Below, one piece after another: positions 21,698 through 34,594 of a DNA stretch of 64,000 nt. The notes below the pieces were generated by a model, which saw nothing but the letters and a program-made list of their open reading frames with translations, was not told where the DNA came from and made no database searches. The DNA lies in assembly GCA_963924555.1 (NCBI GenBank), contig OZ004592.1, forward strand, positions 2,418,001 to 2,482,000. The letters are read 5' to 3'. Both the position numbers and the translations under genes were made by a program. Origin of the DNA: Crambe crambe. Taxonomy: Eukaryota > Porifera > Demospongiae > Poecilosclerida > Crambeidae. Each line of letters starts with the position of its first letter. The first letter of the stretch is position 1.

Positions 21698-24628
21698 ATG
21701 AGCTGGTCAAGTCTCTTCGACCTAGATCCGACTCGAGTGTGTGTCGTCGTTTTAATCCTGGCTTTCTCTGTGCTCTGGATTTACGTGACCATAGTACGCG
21801 GAAAAACCGAGCAACCGAACTTAAGTGTGCTGTACGAGTCCCCTCCGAAATCTAGTCTCAGTTTAGCAGGCAAGAAAGGTCATAAAGGAAAAAAACAGGT
21901 CTGTTGTTTACGGTGGGGATTAATTAGAAACAAAGCTTTATTATTCAGGTGAGTTCAAGTCCCAGACCCTCAAGTAAGAATGCACAGAAGGGAAGTCCGA
22001 TTTCTACAGCTTCTTCCTCGACTTTGACTGCTAAGTCAGATGCCAAGGGTGGCAATTTGAAGTTGAAGAAAGAGGGTGTGGCTGGAGATGATAAAACCAC
22101 CAAACGAGTAACTAAGAAAAATCGTAGTAAAGGTCAAAAACAAGTAGTCAAGGACAAGGAGACTAAAACTAGGTCTCAACCTGATGAAGAGAATGGAACA
22201 GATCCTATAAACAATTCTGAAGGTAAAATTACTTTAGGAATTTTATTTTCCCTCTCCCCCAATAAGGTGGAGTATCTCCCCTTGAAAACTGATCCTCTCC
22301 ACTATCAATCTTTTTTTTTTCTTCCTACTTTTGACACCTAGTACAGCATGTATTAACATCACTGCACACTGCTATTAAGACAGATATGACACATCAGTGA
22401 TCACCCTCATTGTAATAATCCTCTTGTTGTTAACATCCCATCACCTTTGTCACCAATATTCAAATATCCATATAAGGAAATACCCATGCATACTGCTGAT
22501 AAAGTGATATGTAGGTTTTGTTTAGATTAATGTTGGTTTTCTTCTACAATCACCATCTCAATAAGGATGCTATAACCCTATGAGTAGCTTTATAAATCTA
22601 CTATAAATCTCATTCTCAGAGAAAAGAAATATGTAGAGCATACCCACAGAAATCTCTTGAAGTAACATGAGTAACCTGATCTGAGACTCTTGTTACTTAC
22701 CTCTTATTAGGATGGCAGACTCAACTCTCTCGACCGCAGTTGAGGGCATTGAAACAGAAGCAGCGTGAGACAGAGAGAGAGAGAAACCGGCCAGAGAAGC
22801 AGTCTCCTGAGGCAACTTCTATAACTAATGGACACAAACCAGAAGATAAAGTAAGTGAGAGGTTTGTCCTCTTCAAGTGTTCCACTGTGTTACATAATTC
22901 ACTCAGATTTTTTACCCACTTTAACTTAGCAACAAAAGACAGAGCAAACATAGAGATGTGGATTTAATTGAGCATACCACACCAAAGTCTCAACAAAGGG
23001 CTCTATATAAAACCTCCAAAAGGGCAAAGAGGGTCCCCATTATTCAGAGTTCCACTGTATAGAGATTTGTATACCATAAATCGGGAAATTCTTGCGTGAA
23101 ATATCTTCGCATTTTATTTTTTCAATGTGTTTTATTATTCGTTTTTTGAATCACTTGCGAATTATTTTCAACAATGAAAATTTTGCTACTAAATCCAGCT
23201 GGAGAAAATGGCGGCAAGTGCTAGCGTAGAGTTCCAGATCGCTTACTGTGTGTTCGTGTAGAGTGTGAGGGAGCCAACGAATGAAAAGGACAGGTACGCG
23301 GTGGCAGTGAAGAAATCAGGTACGATTGTTGGACATGCGGTCGAAAGAAAATCAACTAACTCTGCCTCCACTTCACAATTCGCTCGAGCAATATCCTTCA
23401 CCTTCTGCTTCAAATACTTAGCTAGCTAGTACGCAATGTGCTTCCTACCGTATAATTATTATTTTAATAATCCGTTGTAGAAAATATTTCACGTTTTTAA
23501 TTTTCGTTGTTTGAGCCAACCGCGAATTATTTTTAACAGTGAAAATTTCCTGATCTACGATAAAGTTAAAGATCACTTTGGCCACTTGCCTCAACCACTT
23601 ACATGAATACAGTTAGTGTGAAGTGATAGGTATTACCACTAGTGTTTTTTTGTATGTGAAGAACATGCATACACTATGCAGTGGTTGATAATTAGTCACT
23701 GTTCTTTGCATTATGTGTGTATGTACCTTGTGCCTTTGCACCTATAGAGGCTTCCCTCTGACGCTGCCAATTCAAAGACCAGCAAGAAGTCCAGGAAGGA
23801 AAGGAAGGCAGCGTCTAGGAATAAACCACCCACTCCTAACAGTGAAGAGACTGCTCATTCCAGGGATTCAGGTAACCTTGTTGTGTAGGTGCTCCTTTAA
23901 TTGACTATGTTAATAATAAGGAGTAGCAATGTCCGAGTATGTAATTGAAGCCAGCCTGCCCCTCTATAGTTATGGAATTTGAGACATACCAAGTTCAAAG
24001 TGCAAAAACATTGCATTTCTGTACCCCATTCTTCGGAGGTTCAATTTGTATTAGCTGGGGGTATATTGCATCCTGAATATAGAGAGTTCATTAAGACTAA
24101 TTTCCTTTCTTCCAGTAAGATACCATGTCCCCTTCCCTATTAATTGTGTTAAATAGATGCGAGTCTTGCAATTGATGAGAGCGGTGCTGGAGGGAAAGGG
24201 GGAAACAGTAGTTCAACTCCCAAGCTCGGTCTGTTGGCCTCTCTTCCCATCAGTGAAGTAGAAACGGCCCTTAGAGAAGCTGGTATGTACTGTATGTAGT
24301 ATTTATAAAGAAGTAGATTATGTATGTACATTAAGGGGACAAGTTCTGTCCTTCTTGGTCTTAGTAGTAGAAGTTCATTCTTTGTGATAACAACTCAACT
24401 CAAAAAGGAAGCTTAAGAAAGCATAGAACCTTATGTTATGCACTATCTCTAGCTCACAGCAACTTATCGAGTGCTGAAGAGGACAAGATGAGTGGTACTC
24501 AGTCCCCTGACACCATCACTGACCAGAATAAACCCAAACAGAAAAGGTCTCGGAGAAAAGACATGAAGGTTGAAGAATCCGAAGCCACTGATCAAGTAGA
24601 TTCCCAGGATGACTGGGTGATTGTGTAA
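21698..24628 (+). CDS. N-terminally anchored basic disordered protein with C-terminal LIR-like motif
   Basis: Six exons (21698-21898, 21949-22222, 22711-22850, 23748-23871, 24157-24282, 24453-24628) give 346 aa with consistent phases. Residues 11-33 form one hydrophobic helix (VCVVVLILAFSVLWIYVTIV). The rest is Lys/Ser/Glu-rich and likely disordered, with several KKSRKERK-type basic clusters. A short conserved-looking segment is TPKLGLLASLPISEVETAL. The protein ends DSQDDWVIV. An aromatic W-x-x-V core preceded by two Asp fits the LC3-interacting (LIR) rule. Topology resembles single-pass ER proteins such as metadherin/LYRIC, but I cannot align it to a named family. An ER-phagy or scaffold role is a hypothesis only. 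Confidence 0.7.
23065..23570. mobile_element. Possible MITE-like element in intron 3 of the basic protein gene
   Basis: The left side taaatcgggaaattcttgcg and the right side gtgaaaatttcctgatctacg are roughly inverted. Internal motifs gcgaattatttt and caatgaaaatt recur on both sides. Arms are imperfect, so it is either an old element or a coincidence of AT-rich sequence. Confidence 0.3.
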
Positions 24629-25048
24629 TGATACACACACGAGTCACATGAAAATCACATGATTGTGGTATATTAGGTATTACAATGTTCAGTTCCCTTC
24701 ATCTCTATAACTACAATTATCAGATGTGTCCTGGCATTAGAGTAGTAGTTATTATCATTGAGTTTCATTCTCCTTCATATTAGTTGGCTAGTCCATAAAG
24801 TGCACTGGTATTATCAGTACATGGATTATTTTTATAAAACATTTTAATGGTTTTTTTTAAACAGTCATGATAGAAAATTGAAAGAAAAAAAAAAAACTGC
24901 ATGTAAGTGATATTGGGTGATAACTATAGGTTTTTACAAACTGTCCATTGGTTTATGGTTTTAGATAGTACCTTTTTGTAGTAGTCATATAAGGTATACC
25001 TGTTTGAAGGCGGCTATACAAAATACACCAGCCTGTGCTGGACTGCTG
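24629..25048. other. Convergent 3' flanks, no gene seen
   Basis: About 420 bp between the stop of the basic protein gene (+) and the stop of the WD40 gene (-). AT-rich with A and T runs, no exon-like sequence. Confidence 0.5.
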
Positions 25049-28000
25049 TTACACTGGCCCTGTGTTGATTTTGAAGAGATTGATGATGCAGTCTGCCCCA
25101 ACAGTGGCTACACAGCTGTCGTCCTCCACATCCTGCCATGCCAGTCCCTCCACTGAACCAAGGTGCAGCTTCCCTTTCCACCTCCTCTCCAATGAACACG
25201 TCGACTCGCTGTCCTTCACGCTCCAAACCACCAAGTGACCATTCTGAGTTGTGCACAGCAACAGAGGAAAATCCTGCAATTAGATACAGAATGATTATAG
25301 AGTTCGGTATAATCAAATGCTATGCAGAGAAAACTCCTGCAATTAGAATTCAGGATTCTAATGAGCATGACATTCAAAAAGTGGTGTTCCCAAGTAGCTA
25401 AGTCTCTCTCTAGCTAGTTAACGACTGTCATGTCATGCTGCTTGCACAAAGTGTTTAGTGGTTTATTGCAATCTGCAACGTTCTATACAGAAAATGAACC
25501 ATGAATTCAAATATCTTGTCTTGAGATTCTAATAAGAGATAGGGAATAGTCCTGGCTTGCTGGTTCTAGAGTGCATAGAAGCCTAGCAGCAGAACACTAG
25601 CTGGTGTTCAATCTCCAGCCCCTCCCATCAAAGTAAAAGCATTGTACATTATGTACATGACATGTACATGCTACATATATACATGTACATGCACTACACA
25701 AGCACACAATTATTATTTTTTTTGTGACAGACACACAGACTTACTTTTAAAGGATAAAAGGTCAGGTATGTCAGTGTATGCCACCCATAGATCTCCTTTG
25801 TGTCCACTACATCCAGCAACTTGTGTGTTTCTCCATTTACTAGTCGAATGGTCTGTAAATTAGAACAGATATGACTAAAAAACACAAGACAGTGCATGGA
25901 TCTGAGCAGTTACAATGATGGAAAGAAAATTTATGGGTTTTTTTTTTTTGCAAAATCAAAATGTGAATTTTTTTGTTGTTTTTTTAATCCACAAAATTTT
26001 TTCTCCCATAAAAGTTTATAATATCTACCTCTAGCCATGTCACAGACATTTCCAGTATGACTGATTGTAAGGTTACTCAATATGATGCAGGAAGGGTCAA
26101 CTAGAGAAGAAGGAAGGTCAGTGTAGTAGGTGCAGGAAAGGTTAACAAGGTCAGTGTAATAGGTGCAGGAAGGGTTAACAAGGTCAGTGTGGTAGGTGCA
26201 GGAAAGGGTTATTAAGAGTAGATAGAGAAGGTCACTCTATGGTTGCTGCAGGAAAGGGTTAATAGGTTATCTTACTAAGTCATCTGAACAGGAGGCAAGC
26301 AAACTCCACTTCCCTTGCCGGCTCCAGTCCACACTAGTCACTGCCAAAGTATGTCCAGTCAAGGTGACAATGCTGCATGGGAAATCATTATGACTAGACT
26401 GTGCTAGTTATAATTCAGTAGTAACGTATGTAGTCTCTCTAGTTAACCCTTTACCAACTGAAGGGTGCCGCTAATGGACAAATTGTCTTTCAGATCTTTT
26501 TTTATAAAGAAAATCCCATCACAATCTAATGCCCTGGGCATCATATATAATGTACTGAATGCACAATCTGGGAGAATGTAGGTCCAACTACCAACTATAT
26601 CCGATTATGGGTCAGCTAGTGAGACTAGTTTTGCTGCATGTACACACACCACTTCCATGTGCGAGTGTCCCAGATTTTAACCGTCTGGTCTTCCGAGCAT
26701 GTGGCCAGTTTAGTGCTGTCAGGACTCCAACACAAACTCCAGATCTCAGCCCTTCAACAATAACAAAATGAATGAAATAACTTTATTGCATAGATTTTTC
26801 ACAAGATGTACGGAAGAGGGAGAGGATGGAGGGTGGGAGAAGTGGGAGGGAGAGAGATGAGAGGGAGGAGGTGGATGAGCAAAGTAGACATCCATAACTA
26901 GTGGAACTTACTGCTTGCCAAGTTGACCGAATCTCAGGTCTTGAGGTCCTCCTTTGGGATGATGAGCCTTCACCTTGACAACAGTCCTTAGTGTTCTTCC
27001 TTCTTCCTCAAACCTGCTCACATCGAACACAGCCAACACTCCTTTGGATGTACCCACTGCCAGCAACTGCAGTTAACAACCGATGGCATATTCAATTTTT
27101 AACCAAGCAACTAATCTGAAGTGGAACCCAAAATGTGGTGCATTTTTGAGGGAATGGCAGACTTTAGGTTATCGGAAATTTCACATAAATGGAGGCTGTT
27201 TGATATCACTCAACAAGTGGGGGACATATCACCTCCCAAGTTACATTATGAGTTTTTGTACAGTGATAAGGAAAACCATTTGCTGACTGGCAATTACCGT
27301 TTTGAGACAATTGTAGCGCATGTGGATGATGCTTCCATCTAAGTGGAGAGAGACTTTGGGCTGCTGTGGAGAGCCCACGTTCCACAAGTGCACCTTCCCG
27401 TCCAGTGTTCCCACCAACATGGTCTCCTCACTCATCCACACCAAACACCTCACTGAGGCATTCACCTACATACATACAACACAGACACCTCACTCATTTA
27501 CCTCACCACTTACATGGGCACCTCACATTTACCTCACTGAGGCATTCACCTACATACATACAACACGGACACTCATTTACCTCACTGAGGCATTCATTCA
27601 CCTACATACATGCAACAAGGTTTCCTTCACTGAGGCATTCACCTACACAGTCAGTGCGTGCATGCAACAAGGACAGTGCACTGACTCATCCACACCAAGC
27701 ACCTTGCCAACGCATCCACCAAACACCTTGCCAACGCATCCACCTAGACAGTCTGTATATGCATGCAACAAGGACAGTGTGGTAACCTTACCAAACACCT
27801 CACTGAGACATTCAACTACCAAGTGCACTATGCAACTCATCCACACCAAACACCTCGTATATGATATATGAGTCTGACCAGACCCTTGTGTTGGTAAAAG
27901 GTCTGGCCTGCAAGTCTACATTCATTGCAGTGACTGAGATGAAACATGCCTCTATGTGACCAAATTTTCATGATGAAGTCATATCCATAATCTCTGAACT

Positions 28001-30378
28001 GACTCCATATAATTGGTTGGAGGGGGAAAACCTTAATAACTCACCGAGCACTTTTGAAGAGGTAGAATATTTCCTTTCTCAGTCACCCAAACATTCCCAA
28101 CCATGTCGCCAGATCCGACCTTCTTCCCGCTGGGGTCAAATCCTACTCCAACAGTAGTGATGTCATGAGAATGGACAGTCAGTACAGACGTCACAGAGCT
28201 AATGGCTCCTGCATTAATACACTCAATGGTAACAGAGCCATGCATGCAGTATAGTACATACACTGAATGGTAACAGAGCTGATGGCTCCTGCATGCAGTA
28301 CGTACATGACACTATGACTCAATGGTAACTGTTTTATAAAGAACTAATTTTCCCAGAACAGGCCACCATGCATGATACATGGAGTCAGTGATTGCAGGTT
28401 GGTTGAGGGAGAAGATTTTGCTAATTGTCATAATATACCACTAGCCATTGTTCAGAACAATAGCCAGCCTCTTATGTAAATATATACATACTGTAGTTTG
28501 CAGAATGGTTGTCAAGCAGAAGGCAGAGATGGAGTAGCTAGTGGCTAAGAACAATAGGGCTATGAAAACATTTTATTGTCCCCCAGCCATAAATACTTCA
28601 AGGCCACCACCTATCCCTGCCTGATGCATGACAATTGTTCTGCAAACTACTGTAGAGCTGCATGCATTCTGATTCTTACCAGCATCATTCCTTTCAACAG
28701 TTAGGTAGGCCAGGCAACTGAAGCCACAGATCCACAAGCCTCGCCCAGAGATGGACCAGTCTATGTGCACGATATAGTCATGCATCTCGCTTGAAAACTC
28801 AGCCACCTTCTCTCCATTCCTGTTCCACCAGGTGAGTTTGCCAGCATCACACGGCACCACTATGTGGTCTCCATCCCAGATACATGTCCTGAATCCACTT
28901 CCCTGTAGTGCCATACCAACTGATTACACTAACAGGGGGAAGGTGGGTTACTATACCCTCAGTCTCATCTACCCTAGATTAAGTGGATGTGTAGCACTCT
29001 GTAATATATTTCAAATTCAGGCTAAAATTCACAAGTGGCGGAGGCGGGGAGGTCAATAGGGACATGGCTTAATAGAGAGGTGGTCTCATTACAGTTTGGT
29101 CTGATTAGACAGGCTTCACTGTAGCTGCAAGTGTGACAACTAGAGTAACTGTAGCTAGTTATATTATACATACCACTCTAAACACCTTTCTGACACACAA
29201 GGATTCAGCATCCATTAACACTAGCCTCCCTCCTTCCACTCCAATGGCATAAACTCCATCATGGAAGGCAGATATAAAGAGAGTGTTCACGGGTCTCTTC
29301 ACACGGTCCTTTATTACTGCCATCAAGTCCTCCGATTTCACCACTTCACCATCAGAGGACACCAGCTGAACCAGTGTGGTCTTGTATGGCAGCTCCTTCA
29401 CGGTGAATACTTTTCCAGACGGATTAATCTCAGCCATAAAGAAACCATTCTCGTACTTGTAGTCTCGTCCTGATGACCTTGATGATTCCGATTCACGATC
29501 ACAGTCATTCACCACTTCAGTTTTTTTCTCAGCAGCTCCTTCCTCTGATTTCTCAAAGCCACTATCAATACTTTCTTGTGGTGTACTGCTGGGAGAGCCT
29601 GCAGCATGCAGGACCATTGCTGGCACTGGATGTACGTTGCCAGGGGAATCTGTAGCACACAGGGCCGATGATGGCACTGGGTGTACACTGCTGGGGGAAT
29701 CTGCGGCACGAAGGACCCAGGCCATCTTCAATGTCCGACCTTGACTATTAGAGACTACAACATAAACCACTACGGACGAATCCTTCCCATTTCCAACGAT
29801 TATAAATTTTTTGCTATCTTGAGACCAAGCCAACTATAGAAATTAAGCATAGTAAAGCATTCATTCCATAGCAAGGAAATGACCTGTTCCAATAATAAGA
29901 TTGGATTGGTACTAATATTGGAGACATGCTGTTCCTTGCATGTGTGTTTGGGGGTAATAAATGAGTTTTGGAGGAGACCTTTCCTAGATTCTTTCCTAGA
30001 TTCTGCACTGCATGTAATAAATAATTTTTGGAGGAGTTACATATATCATTAACTCACATGGTGCTGGGATTCCATTGGTGCTACTGCAGTGTCCAGATGT
30101 TTCCACTGAGTTGTCCACAGCTTCACACTTCCACTGTACGAGGACGAGGCAATTAGTGTTCCATCAGGGGACATCCTAGTGCATGTTATGATATCTGAAT
30201 GAGCCTGGAACTGCAGTAGTCTTCTCTTGGAGGTCAGTTCCCAGCGGACAATTGAAGGACCCATGGGTACGTCATAAATGTATTCTGAGTTCTCCTCGAG
30301 GCGAACCGTAGTGCCTGAGGCGTGACGAGCTGAAGCAACTCCCCAAGACTGAAGGATTCTAACTGATGTACCTGCCAT
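25049..30378 (-). CDS. Multi-WD40-repeat protein
   Basis: Ten minus-strand exons: 30378-30058, 29833-29174, 28902-28680, 28208-28045, 27465-27298, 27066-26912, 26751-26650, 26372-26276, 25852-25745 and 25273-25049. They encode 740 aa with matching phases. WD40-type signatures appear along the protein: HSDIITCTRMSPDGTLIASS...SVKLW in exon 1, GGRLVLMD, GTLDGKVHLWNV, SLCWSPDSTKLATCSEDQTV...IWD, LTGHTLAVTSVDWS and NGHLVVWSV. There are probably two beta-propellers. Exon 2 carries a non-WD insert with three copies of a 17-residue unit (A-D/G-SPS/G-x-VHPVP) and an acidic/Ser stretch. I could not assign it to a particular WDR protein; a scaffold role is the family expectation. Repeats over the exon 5 acceptor are described separately. 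Confidence 0.85.
27448..27860. repeat. Degenerate tandem repeats derived from a WD40 exon boundary
   Basis: The phrase ctcactgaggcattcaccta occurs about four times, near 27450, 27537, 27582 (with a 4-bp insertion) and 27629. It is the reverse complement of the exon 5 acceptor and first codons of the WD40 gene. Later units contain ccacaccaaacacct and gcatgcaacaaggacagtg. Repeats lie in intron 4. The long plus-strand frame here is an artefact of the repeat. Confidence 0.75.
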
Positions 30379-30698
30379 AGAGGACTACGACTCGACTCGA
30401 CTCGACTCGAACTCGTGCATGCACAGGTACAGCTAGCTACCTAGTACCGAGCTGGCCAGTGCAGCCAGGCGCTTGGATTCGACCCTTTACCCACTTTCTA
30501 ATTTTGCGTGGGTGGAACGCTAAGCTCATAGTACCCGGGTAAGAAAATTCCGTAAAGTCGTCTTATTATGGACCGTGGCTCCACTAATTCATGTACCAAA
30601 GCCATAGATCTAGGCCTACGCATATATCCCACGAAACTTAGGTGAGAGCTCTAGCTATGTTAGCTATTAACTTAATTTTAATATAACATTCCAGCAAC
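30379..30698. promoter_or_regulatory. Divergent upstream region, WD40 gene / unrecognised two-exon gene
   Basis: 320 bp between divergent start codons. Contains an actcgactcgactcgactcg run just upstream of the WD40 start and a GACCCTTTACCC phrase. No NRF-1-type decamer found. Confidence 0.4.
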
Positions 30699-31827
30699 AT
30701 GACATCCAAAGAAATCTCCAACCCTATTCCACCAAAGTATTACTACAGGACAGAAAGTGAACCAATGTCGCAGCAAGAACATGCAATAGGCAGAGAAATT
30801 AAAATTGAAGGCACACATGGGTCCAACAAGTCTCAAAAAATCCCCAATATCAACTTGACATTCTATGGGAGCTCTGGCCAGGCATGTAAACATCCTTGCT
30901 ATAAAAGAAGGAAGAGGTATATGAGATTTGGAATCACAAATAATAAAAACAGAGCAAGAAAGAAAATCAACAATGATGGTACTCTGAAGAATTTGTTAAG
31001 TGCCACCCCATTAGAGCCTAGTAACAAGGTGGCAAATAAGGACACACTCTCACCATTGGTGGCAGAAAAGATGTCACCATTGTCACTAAGTGGTGATAAC
31101 GAAGTTCTCGACGCAGGAACTTCACATCAACCGCAGCCAATGATTGAACTATTCTCTGTAGCAAATGTGGTTCACATGCCATCAGTAACACAAGGACAGT
31201 TTGAAGAAGAACAAGCTATTTCTCATGCAAAACCTAATACTTCTTTAATGATATCTTCGAGGCCACCAGCATCCTATCCCCTCAAGATTAAATTCCATGC
31301 ACTAGGATCAACAGCTGCATACAGTCAGTTTTCAAGTTTCCTACCAACACAAAAGAAATCAAAGTCAGATACATCAACCATATGGTTTTCCAGTGATCCT
31401 GGAAATTATGGCAAAGTCATATTCAGGTACTTTGCAGATTTCCATGAAATGTTACATGGGGGGGGGGGGGTGCTAGTTAGCTATGTGCATGCATGTTGTT
31501 GTCAGTGCTACCAGCAAAACCTTATGGGAACACCTCTTTAATCAGGTTATTGAAAAGGTTAACTTTGTTTGAAAGTGAGACTCACTAGTGTTCCGTAACT
31601 AATATAGATCACCTTACAGGAAACCAACTAAAGATCTGTCCATGAAAAGGTTAGAAGCCAATTTTGAATACTTGAAACTCAGGAAGAAAGAAGAATTGGA
31701 AAATGAACCTATACTGGAGCCAGAAATACCTAAACCACGTGCCTACTGGTATGAAATGAAATCACCGAAATTTAATATTGAAGCACGAAGATATAACGAA
31801 CATCTGAGAATGCATACAAGTTGGTAG
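30699..31827 (+). CDS. Unrecognised protein, two exons
   Basis: Exons 30699-31426 and 31620-31827 join in phase to give 311 aa. The N-terminal 90 residues are basic (KRRKRYMRFG, NRARKKIN) and include CKHPCYKRRK. The middle is Ser/Pro/Gln-rich and probably disordered. The C-terminus LEANFEYLKLRKKEELE is likely helical, followed by RAYWYEMKSPKFNIEARRYN. No signal peptide, membrane helix or domain that I recognise. Its stop lies only 26 bp from the stop of the convergent C8orf74-like gene. Being paired between a WD40 gene and a ciliary/testis-type gene hints at a ciliary context, but that is weak. Confidence 0.65.
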
Positions 31828-31853
31828 TTGGGAATTGTGGTTCTGAAGTTATT

Positions 31854-34594
31854 CTAGAGCCCACCCTTCAGAGAACGATCTCTGGTCTTTTCATTGCTTG
31901 ATGGTGCACTGGATAGTCTCTGTTCTTTCGGAGAAGAGGGCTTCAAAGTCTCTACAGCTGAAAAAGATGGGCCTACTGATTGGAGTTTAGGAGAAAGGCT
32001 CTTTGTGTCTTGGCGTACAGCACTAGACTCCTTGAAAGGTTGGGTATTCAGTCTCTGGTCCTGTTTCTTTGATGAGCTAATGGTTTCCCTGCGTTGCTTT
32101 GAGGATGCTTTGCTGGAAAGTTGACTGCTAAACTGCACATTGTAGCCAGATTCTCTGCGTTGTCTCCGAGAATCAGGCTTGTTGGAAGAAACTCGATTGT
32201 CTGACTGTGCAATGGATTGCTTGTGTTGTCTTGGTGAAGACCTACTGGCATCAGATTGTTCAGATGGCAGTCTGCTTAAACGACCAATGTGTAGAATGGA
32301 TTCTCTACGTTGCCTGTGTACTCTTGTGGAAGTTTCATGTTTACTGGACTCATCATGAGGTGTTAAAAAAGGCTTGAATGCAGGAATCTCTGCCTTCAGA
32401 CCAGATTCTTTGTATTGTAATTGCTTTAAGTGCTTTGAATGGACCAATTTCTTTGCTGGTGGAAGCAAAGACCAAAGTATCTCTAATCTGTGACTCAAAT
32501 CAAGTTCTCCTCTGAGTATGTTTTGTGATAACACTACTTCAACCAGACCTAAATGCGCTTTTGCTAATTCTGCAATGATGTCCGCTACTTCTTTAACTGG
32601 TACCCTTTTAGATCCATCATGAAAAGCAGCCAATTTATCTCTAAGAATGTCTTCCATCCTGGTTTTTGCCTTTGATATAACTGCAGTGGAAGCAGCTTCT
32701 AGTTCTGCTGCCTTGTCACTGTATTCTACCTCCAATTCTTCCTTTCTCTTTGCCCGTATCCATTCAAGTTCGGGTGTTCCATCAGAGAGTTTTGGAGGAG
32801 CTTCCCAGGGGGCTTCAATGTTATAGTGTAACGAAGAGGAGGTGCACATCTGTGGTTGTCTCAGCAGGTATTGGTAAAGATTGAAGTGCTGGAAGATGGA
32901 CTTGAGGATGAATTCAGTGGAAGACATGAGGAATGACCGAGAGAAGTGCCCAGAATGATAGATGGGAATGGTCTTGTCCTTAAAGTATCGGAGTGCAGTC
33001 ATCATTTTTGGAGCTAAATGAAATTTTTAAAAAGTTACCATAGCTAGCTAGCTACAGTATAGCTAGTTGTCTTCTGTTTATTCTTATGATTGTTGTATCA
33101 TCATCATAATTATACGGAGATGGGGTGCCCCCAGAGGCCCAGAACCCCTAGGCCCTATAGATAGCACACTGGTCACAGCTCTTCGTATATTATATTCAGA
33201 AATAATTCTATTATACTCGGGCCCCTGTGAGCTATATTTTTACAAAGCTGGCTCTCGACAGTGCTGGAAATGAATCTTGTACAGGTTATGGGGATATCGT
33301 TACTTCATCAATTATTGGGGATAACATAATCCTTCATGTGAAGCCATGAATACCCCTGGATGAACCCCTGACCTTGAGCCAGATGCTTTCACATAACTAG
33401 TTACATACAAAGTCTCATTACTGCTAGCTATTTATAGCTAGCAAAATAGCAAACCTCAGGGGAACAAATGAATGCTAATAGCTTAGAAGTATATGACTTA
33501 CTCAAGTTCATTTTCCATCTGAGAGGAAACCCTGGATAAGGGAAAACTGTGCTTCCGGGTGTCACCCTGTGGCTTCCAACCAGAAAATCCAGACAGGAGA
33601 TGAAGAGAGAGAGGAAGTGAAAAACTCCATGTCCAGATAGGCCATGCTCCACTGCAAAGGACATGGCCTCCTCCACAAGATGGAGTAGGAGTTCACAACC
33701 ATCATATTCACCATGATAGGAGTGAGGGTGGGCTAGAGGAAGAGGGGGTGGAAGGAGAGAAGAAGATTGATAGCTACTGATAGGGCTGCTATTAGCAGCT
33801 ACATATAGAGCTTTTACATCATGTGATCTCATTGCTGAAAATTATGGACTTGCATGGAGATTGTTTTAGAGTACATGGAAGTTACATAGTCTTGCGGGCC
33901 AGACCGCTTTTTTTTCGCGGAAAAAAAAAAGTGGTCTGACTAGAAGTTACACTGAAATATCTGGCTGTCCTGGATGTACAATCTCTGGCTGTCCTGGGTG
34001 TACAGGCAGTTGTACGGTGAATTCAGCTACACCTGCAGTAGAAATTATGTTGCAGCTGGTTGCTAATCTACGAAAAGCTACTCCTCGTGTGACCATAACT
34101 AGAGTGATTTATTTACTTCTTCTGTACAGAGCTGCTGCTATATCACCTGTACGTACACCAGGGGCAGGGTCAATTTATCGTACGTGAAAAACTCTATAGT
34201 GGAACCTCCATATAATATGAGATCCAGTCTTTTGTCATTTGACCTTTGACCTTTATACTTATAGAGAAGTTGCAGGTTATAGCTAAGAGGTAGGTTTTCG
34301 TTTGTTAAGAGGTTTGTCCTCTTTTTAAAAACAGTTTCCACATTCAATATCCCTTGAATATGTCATTTCTGCTTATATTACTGTTGCTCAATGTAACCAT
34401 TGCTCAGCAGTGAAGTGATACAACTGAAGAAGACTAGACTCACAATCTAAAGTGAAAAAATTTTCCAGCAGTCTCAGTCTCTCCTTCTTTTCCTTCAAGT
34501 GCATATATTTCACCACCAAAGGATTGAAATCATCTTGAAAATCTTTCTGGAGTAGACAAGCCTTCAGATCTCGAAGGAGTCTAGTGGCAGACAT
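31854..34594 (-). CDS. C8orf74-like protein
   Basis: Three minus-strand exons (34594-34444, 33732-33502, 33013-31854) encode 513 aa in consistent phase. The N-terminal 250 residues resemble vertebrate C8orf74: a helical region, LHLVEEAMSFAVEHGLSGHG, then HFNLYQYLLRQPQ leading to IEAPWEAPPKLSDG, where the human protein has a YQYVLGQ...VCAPP block. It continues with coiled-coil KAAELEAASTAVISKAK. The last 180 residues are Ser/Arg/Gln-rich with repeated RRQRRES and RQRRETIS segments, likely disordered and phosphorylatable. C8orf74 is testis-enriched and of unknown function. The family call rests on remembered similarity and is moderate. The promoter holds a perfect NRF-1-type site 34 bp upstream. 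Confidence 0.65.
33887..33942. mobile_element. 56-bp foldback element with 9-bp target duplication
   Basis: The arms tagtc...ccagaccgctttttttt and aaaaaaaaaagtggtctgacta pair around a tcgcgg loop. The exact direct repeat gaagttaca flanks it at 33878-33886 and 33943-33951. The core ccgcttttttcgcgg is shared with the element at 11390-11474. It lies in intron 1 of the C8orf74-like gene. Confidence 0.8.
34196..34335. repeat. Copy of the dispersed CAGTGGAACCTCC / GAGGTTTGTCCTC repeat
   Basis: Starts tatagtggaacctccatata and contains gaggtttgtcctcttt. This is the same phrase set as the element at 2226-2365. The right end is not clear. Confidence 0.45.

Noticed and set aside
27320-27871. 183-aa and 139-aa plus-strand frames rich in THPP/TYIHTT
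   Set aside because: They overlap a minus-strand WD40 exon and its degenerate tandem repeats; periodic composition only.
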